Below are positions 7,221 to 10,190 of a stretch of DNA of 10,190 bases, in pieces (the first letter of the stretch is position 1; the number at the start of each line of letters is the position of its first letter). A program made the translations under genes and the position numbers. The DNA lies in assembly GCA_030655595.1 (NCBI GenBank), contig JAUSNQ010000020.1, positions 1 through 10,190 of the forward strand, in the 5' to 3' direction. The stretch comes from Paludibacter sp. Its GTDB lineage: Bacteria; Bacteroidota; Bacteroidia; Bacteroidales; Paludibacteraceae. Below the pieces are notes generated by a model that was not told the origin of the DNA, searched no databases, and saw only the letters and a list, made by a program, of their open reading frames with translations.

Positions 7221-7952
7221 ATGAAACCTTTAATTCTTGCAATCATTTTCATCGGACTTTCTGCCTGTAATTTTCAAACTGGTTTTAAATCTGTTGACTC
7301 TAAACAGACGATAAAATTGTCCACACAACAGTTATTTCCAGAAAATAGCATCGGTATTGCTTACTTAGACACAGTCATTGCTGACAATTATTCCATAACA
7401 ATTAGGTTTCCAAATTTCACTTTGCCTGACAGTTTATTGCCTCGCGACACTTCAAACTATTATAAAGGCATATCAATTGACTTGCCCCCGCAGACAATTA
7501 TTCTTTTTGACGAAAAAGGGGAAATAAAAACATTAGATAGTGTGACAAACTGCATATCTGAATTTTGGTGCGAAAATGACGGTGGCATTCAATACGAGCC
7601 AACTTTCAAATTGGCAATTAATAAAAAGGACTTTAAAAGAATACCTAAGCTGCAAGACAAAAAACGACTTGAAAAAATCTCTTGTTTTGCAATCATAAAC
7701 TACAACCCAACTCATTTTAAATGTTTTTATCCAACAGAAGGCAAGGAAGGGAAAAATGTTGCAATGCGTGGACGACTTTCTAATGATTATAGTGGTTATG
7801 CAAAGACTATACATGACAGCGTTTACAAATATTATGACAGAAACGCTCAAATAATCGTAAATGATGACGACTCAGGAATGACAGATTATTGCATTATATT
7901 ACAAGTGTTTAATAGTAGACTGGAATTTGAACTTGGATGTTGCGGTCCCTAA
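7221..7952 (+). CDS. Putative lipoprotein of unknown function, probably a horizontally acquired cassette gene
   Basis: A 243-residue protein with a short hydrophobic N-terminus and a clear lipobox L13-S14-A15-C16 (GLSAC), so signal peptidase II processing and lipid anchoring are predicted. The rest is not recognised. It has no transmembrane segment beyond the signal and no catalytic motif, and carries several Cys residues, including a pair in the C-terminal GCCGP. The ATG at 7221 is the only good start; no Shine-Dalgarno sequence is near, only A-rich DNA. Base composition is visibly richer in A and T than in the large secreted genes. It stands alone: a transposase remnant lies upstream, and inverted repeats begin 10 nt before the start and 4 nt after the stop. 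A hairpin follows. That layout suggests a transferable cassette rather than a member of an operon. Accessory surface or immunity roles are possible but nothing in the sequence decides. Confidence 0.82.
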   Translation: MKPLILAIIFIGLSACNFQTGFKSVDSKQTIKLSTQQLFPENSIGIAYLDTVIADNYSITIRFPNFTLPDSLLPRDTSNYYKGISIDLPPQTIILFDEKGEIKTLDSVTNCISEFWCENDGGIQYEPTFKLAINKKDFKRIPKLQDKKRLEKISCFAIINYNPTHFKCFYPTEGKEGKNVAMRGRLSNDYSGYAKTIHDSVYKYYDRNAQIIVNDDDSGMTDYCIILQVFNSRLEFELGCCGP

Positions 7953-7956
7953 AAGA

Positions 7957-7971
7957 AAAACTGGTGCCAAC
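7957..7971. repeat. Right inverted repeat flanking the lipoprotein gene
   Basis: AAAACTGGTGCCAAC starts 4 nt after the stop codon and is the imperfect inverted partner of 7197-7211 (13 of 15). It runs directly into the long hairpin at 7975-8009. Confidence 0.6.
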
Positions 7972-7974
7972 ACG

Positions 7975-8009
7975 CATTATGTGTAACCCATTCGGGTATA
8001 CACATAGTG
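7975..8009. other. Long stem-loop after the lipoprotein gene
   Basis: TATGTGTAACCC (7978-7989) pairs with GGGT (7994-7997), one bulged A (7998) and TACACATA (7999-8006). The loop is ATTC. The stem extends outward by CAT/GTG with one wobble, giving about 15 pairs. A second weaker pairing, AGTGA (8006-8010) with TCACT (8024-8028), overlaps its foot. No T-run follows, so it is not a standard intrinsic terminator. It resembles the folded end of a recombination site more than a terminator. Confidence 0.65.
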
Positions 8010-8090
8010 ATACCCTTTGGCGTTCACTGAAAGAGAAGACAGTGACACAGATTAAACAGTTAATTTAATTCACTACTAAAAATTAAGAAC

Positions 8091-8095
8091 GGAGG
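8091..8095 (+). promoter_or_regulatory. Strong Shine-Dalgarno sequence of the small T9SS-tail gene
   Basis: GGAGG lies 6 nt before the ATG at 8102 and fixes that start. A consensus Shine-Dalgarno is uncommon in Bacteroidetes, where most starts are preceded only by A-rich DNA, as for the other genes to the left. Confidence 0.7.
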
Positions 8096-8101
8096 ACAAA
8101 A

Positions 8102-8590
8102 ATGCGACACAAACGATTACAATTAAGTGCGATTATCTTGATAGGTCTTGTACTGACAGGATTACAGGCACAAGAAAGCATTAACGGCACAGGCGGCAAT
8201 GCTTCGGGCAGCGGAGGCTCGGTAAGCTATTCCGTTGGACAAGTTGCGTACCAAACCTATACCGGCACAAATGGTGTTGTAGCGGAAGGCGTACAACAAC
8301 CCTACGAAATTTCGGTAGTAACAGGGATTGAAGAAGCCAAAGGTATAAACCTTTTGGTTACAGCATTTCCCAACCCAACTACCGATTATCTTACGTTGAG
8401 CATAAGTGAATTTGATATTTCAAATTTATCATACCAATTGTATGACATACAAGGAAGACTTTTGCAAGACGAAAAGATTACGGGCAACCAAACAAAAATT
8501 GTTATGAGCAGTCTTGTTCATGCAACGTATTTTGTAAAAGTAATTCAGGGAACCAAAGAAGTTAAAAAGTTCAAAATCATAAAAAATTAA
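8102..8590 (+). CDS. Small secreted protein with T9SS type A sorting domain
   Basis: A 162-residue protein with a basic N-terminus, a hydrophobic segment (residues 8-21) and a probable signal peptidase I site after A23 (LQA). The mature N-terminal part is a Gly/Ser-rich segment with SVSYSVGQVAYQTYTG and VAEGVQQPYEI, a recurrent short module of Bacteroidetes secreted proteins with unknown function. From about residue 84 to the end lies a T9SS type A domain: FPNPTTDYLTL at 89, YDIQGRLL, then ATYFVKV and the Lys-rich end. About half the protein is thus sorting signal, leaving only about 60 residues of cargo. It is translated from a strong GGAGG site. Its stop is 13 nt before the FISUMP gene, whose Shine-Dalgarno directly abuts this stop, so the two are almost surely cotranscribed. 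A role as surface anchor or partner for the FISUMP protein is inference. Confidence 0.9.
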   Translation: MRHKRLQLSAIILIGLVLTGLQAQESINGTGGNASGSGGSVSYSVGQVAYQTYTGTNGVVAEGVQQPYEISVVTGIEEAKGINLLVTAFPNPTTDYLTLSISEFDISNLSYQLYDIQGRLLQDEKITGNQTKIVMSSLVHATYFVKVIQGTKEVKKFKIIKN

Positions 8591-8603
8591 GGAGAACACA
8601 ACA

Positions 8604-9758
8604 ATGAAAAAAGTATTCGCAATTTTAGCCGCCGTATTATTAACGGTTATTGTGTTTGCTCAACCACCACAAAAAATGAGCTATCAGGCAGTAATCAGAA
8701 ATGCAAGTGATAATTTGGTTACAAGTTCAACCGTTGGCATGCAATTCAGTATTTTGCAAGGCTCGGCAAGTAGTACGGCAGTTTATGTAGAAACACAAAC
8801 TCCAACAACCAATGCTAACGGTTTGGTGAGTGTAGCAATTGGAACCGGAACAGTTGTAAGTGGGAACATTGCCGCTATTGATTGGGAAAGTGGACCATAT
8901 TTCATTAAAACCGAAACCGACCCGGCAGGTGGAACCACTTATACCATTACAGGAACAAGCCAGTTACTAAGTGTTCCTTATGCTTTACATGCAAAAACTG
9001 CTGAAACAGTAACAGGTGAAATCACCAACCTTGCCGACCCTGTAAACCCACAGGATGCAGCCACAAAAGCCTATGTGGATGCCTTATTAGTAAGAATTGA
9101 AGCTTTGGAAGAGTCTGAATTATTAAATAATGGCTTCACAGACACAAGAGATGGTAACCATTATAATGCTGTAAAAATCGGCAACCAGGTATGGATGGCA
9201 GAAAACCTGAAATATTTGCCGAGTGTAATTGGACCCAGTACATATTCAAATACAATACCTTATTATTATGTATATGGTTATGATGGCACTAACGTAACTG
9301 ATGCCAAAGCCACAACAAATTATGATACTTACGGTGTTTTATACAACTGGCCAGCAGCCATGGATGGTTCAGCAAGCAGTAGTAGTAATCCCAGCGGTGT
9401 TCAGGGAATTTGTCCCGATGGTTGGCATTTGCCCAGTGATACTGAATGGACAGAACTAACGGATTATCTTGGTGGAGCAAGCGTTGCCGGTGATAAACTA
9501 AAAGAAACCGGCACAACGCATTGGTTTGCACCAAACGATGGTGCAACCAACGAAACCGGCTTTACAGCCCGTCCGGGGGGCTACTATAGCTATTATGGGG
9601 TGTTCGGCAGCATTGGAAGCCACACTAACTGGTGGAGTACTACTGAGTACTATTCCAGTAGAGCCCACTACCGGAGCATGTATTACCTTTACAGCGGTGT
9701 CTACATACACGACGACAAAAAGGAGTTGGGGTTCTCTGTCCGTTGTGTGAAGGATTAA
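8604..9758 (+). CDS. Secreted FISUMP-domain protein with a DGR-like variable C-terminus
   Basis: A 384-residue protein with a probable signal peptide (cleavage near A19, VFA before QPPQ). Residues 20-135 (KMSYQAVIRNASDNLV, LLSVPYALHAKTAE) form a domain common at the N-terminus of Bacteroidetes FISUMP and tail-fibre-like proteins. Residues 150-172 (QDAATKAYVD and the Glu/Leu-rich stretch after it) look like a short coiled coil that may trimerise. From residue 178 a FISUMP domain (Fib_succ_major) runs to the end: GNQVWMAENLKYLP, YGVLYNWPAAM, GICPDGWHLPSDTEW, ETGFTARPGG, WWSTTE and GFSVRCVKD. The fold is thought to be related to C-type-lectin-like ligand-binding domains. There is no T9SS tail, unlike its operon partner. 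The last 60 residues keep a conserved frame around positions filled mostly with Tyr, Ser, His, Asp and Gly, as in diversity-generating retroelement targets. GGAG at 8591-8594 supports the ATG at 8604. Confidence 0.92.
   Translation: MKKVFAILAAVLLTVIVFAQPPQKMSYQAVIRNASDNLVTSSTVGMQFSILQGSASSTAVYVETQTPTTNANGLVSVAIGTGTVVSGNIAAIDWESGPYFIKTETDPAGGTTYTITGTSQLLSVPYALHAKTAETVTGEITNLADPVNPQDAATKAYVDALLVRIEALEESELLNNGFTDTRDGNHYNAVKIGNQVWMAENLKYLPSVIGPSTYSNTIPYYYVYGYDGTNVTDAKATTNYDTYGVLYNWPAAMDGSASSSSNPSGVQGICPDGWHLPSDTEWTELTDYLGGASVAGDKLKETGTTHWFAPNDGATNETGFTARPGGYYSYYGVFGSIGSHTNWWSTTEYYSSRAHYRSMYYLYSGVYIHDDKKELGFSVRCVKD
9570..9750 (+). other. Candidate DGR variable region at the 3' end of the FISUMP gene
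   Basis: Conserved words (RPGGY, IGS, NWWS, TTE, then GFSVRCV) alternate with positions that related proteins often fill with Asn. Here these are mostly Tyr, Ser, His, Asp, Gly or Arg. Many of their codons (TAC, AGC, CAC, GAC, GGC) can derive from AAC by changes at A only, the signature of adenine mutagenesis by a DGR. No template repeat or reverse transcriptase lies in the window, so the assignment is inferred from pattern. Confidence 0.5.
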
Positions 9759-10048
9759 TTTATTTGACTATTTCTGGCTGAGCTTACACCTGCACTCGTG
9801 AGAGTTTTTCGTGAATATCAAAAATAAATAAGCATTTTTCAAGCGAAATAAGTGTTTTTCAGGGACGAATAACCCCTGAACCTGCTTTGTTAGTTGATTA
9901 TGGCACATTAATCGCTTTTATTCTATCACTCCATTTCCACCCTTTTCATTTCAACCCACTCCTTCCTTGAAATGAACTGCTATATACGCCACTCATTATC
10001 AGGCATATAAAAAATATGCAATAAAAATACATTTTACGCTATGACTTT
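9759..10048. other. Gene-free stretch after the FISUMP gene, with a short direct repeat and a hairpin
   Basis: No coding frame is convincing. AAATAAGCATTTTTCA (9826-9841) and AAATAAGTGTTTTTCA (9846-9861) match at 14 of 16 bases with a 20-bp period. A further TTTTTC stands at 9805-9810, 30 bp before the first. TTCAGGG (9858-9864) pairs with CCCTGAA (9874-9880) around 9 nt, with no T-run; it may slow or end transcription of the FISUMP operon but is not a textbook terminator. Confidence 0.5.
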
Positions 10049-10130
10049 TACTGATTTCGTAGACACTTTTTAAACTTTTATACTGAAAAGATAGACACAT
10101 CAGCAATCATCATACTGAAAGTACATACAC
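10049..10130. repeat. Three direct repeats TACTGA-N5-TAGACAC at exact 32-bp spacing
   Basis: The copies are TACTGAtttcgTAGACAC (10049-10066), TACTGAaaagaTAGACAC (10081-10098) and TACTGAaagtaCATACAC (10113-10130). The first half-site is identical in all three, the second in two, and the last copy differs at two bases. The 32-bp period is about three helical turns, so all copies face the same side of the DNA. A promoter-like box lies 40 bp downstream. Likely a regulator binding array, identity unknown. Confidence 0.6.
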
Positions 10131-10170
10131 TTTCCACCAAAACCCAACCAATTTTTCAATTATTATTCCA

Positions 10171-10178
10171 TATATTTG
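10171..10178 (+). promoter_or_regulatory. Candidate -7 box (TATATTTG) for a gene beyond the right edge
   Basis: TATATTTG matches the Bacteroidetes TAnnTTTG element. A T-run (10152-10156) lies upstream at a plausible distance but is not a clean TTTG. No gene starts before the window ends, so the target is unseen. Confidence 0.4.
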
Positions 10179-10190
10179 CATGATTTTTTT

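Noticed and set aside
7533..7850. Minus-strand open frame of 105 codons
   Set aside because: Antisense to the lipoprotein gene, whose lipobox and full-length frame are convincing; no start signal or family resemblance.
7975..8009. Intrinsic terminator of the lipoprotein gene
   Set aside because: The stem is strong but no T-run follows, so a standard Rho-independent terminator is not supported.
7197..8029. Classical integron attC site
   Set aside because: The flanks are not clean RYYYAAC/GTTRRRY core sites and no IntI integrase is in the window; only the general cassette layout is kept as a finding.
10049..10130. CRISPR array
   Set aside because: The 32-bp period recalls CRISPR, but the conserved part is only a split 18-bp motif and the spacers would be 14 bp; no Cas gene is near.
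9759..10190. DGR template repeat downstream of the FISUMP gene
   Set aside because: No stretch here resembles the variable region with A in place of other bases; words such as GGGGTTCTCTGTCCG are absent.

Overview
The window looks like a chromosome segment of a Bacteroidota (Bacteroidetes) species. Three of the secreted proteins end in type IX secretion (T9SS) type A sorting domains or sit beside such proteins. The promoter-like boxes match the Bacteroidetes TAnnTTTG element. One gene carries a FISUMP (Fibrobacter succinogenes major paralogous) domain, a family very common in this phylum. No species can be named from the sequence.

Left part (1-5901): two codirectional, tightly spaced genes for very large secreted proteins. 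The first, cut by the window edge, is a repetitive right-handed beta-helix protein with a dockerin-like module, a cohesin-like module and a T9SS tail. The second, 12 nt downstream, alternates cohesin-like and bacterial Ig-like (BIG2) modules, then a PKD-like module and a T9SS tail. They probably form an operon for surface or extracellular proteins; that the dockerin and cohesins bind each other is only inference.

Middle part (5902-8100): a tRNA-Lys(CUU) gene with its own promoter-like box, a strong leader hairpin and an intrinsic terminator. It is followed by about 2 kb of accessory-looking DNA: a decayed fragment of a YhcG/DUF1016 (PDDEXK nuclease family) gene, a decayed IS3-family transposase whose putative end abuts that fragment, and a lone AT-rich lipoprotein gene bracketed by imperfect inverted repeats and followed by a long hairpin. 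The last unit has the layout of a mobile gene cassette.

Right part (8102-9758): a two-gene operon with strong Shine-Dalgarno sequences. It encodes a small T9SS-tail protein and a FISUMP protein whose last 60 or so residues look like the variable region of a diversity-generating retroelement (DGR) target. Neither a reverse transcriptase nor a template repeat is in the window.

Right edge (9759-10190): no gene, but two sets of short direct repeats. One is an 18-bp bipartite motif repeated three times at exactly 32-bp spacing, just upstream of a promoter-like box that would drive a gene beyond the window.
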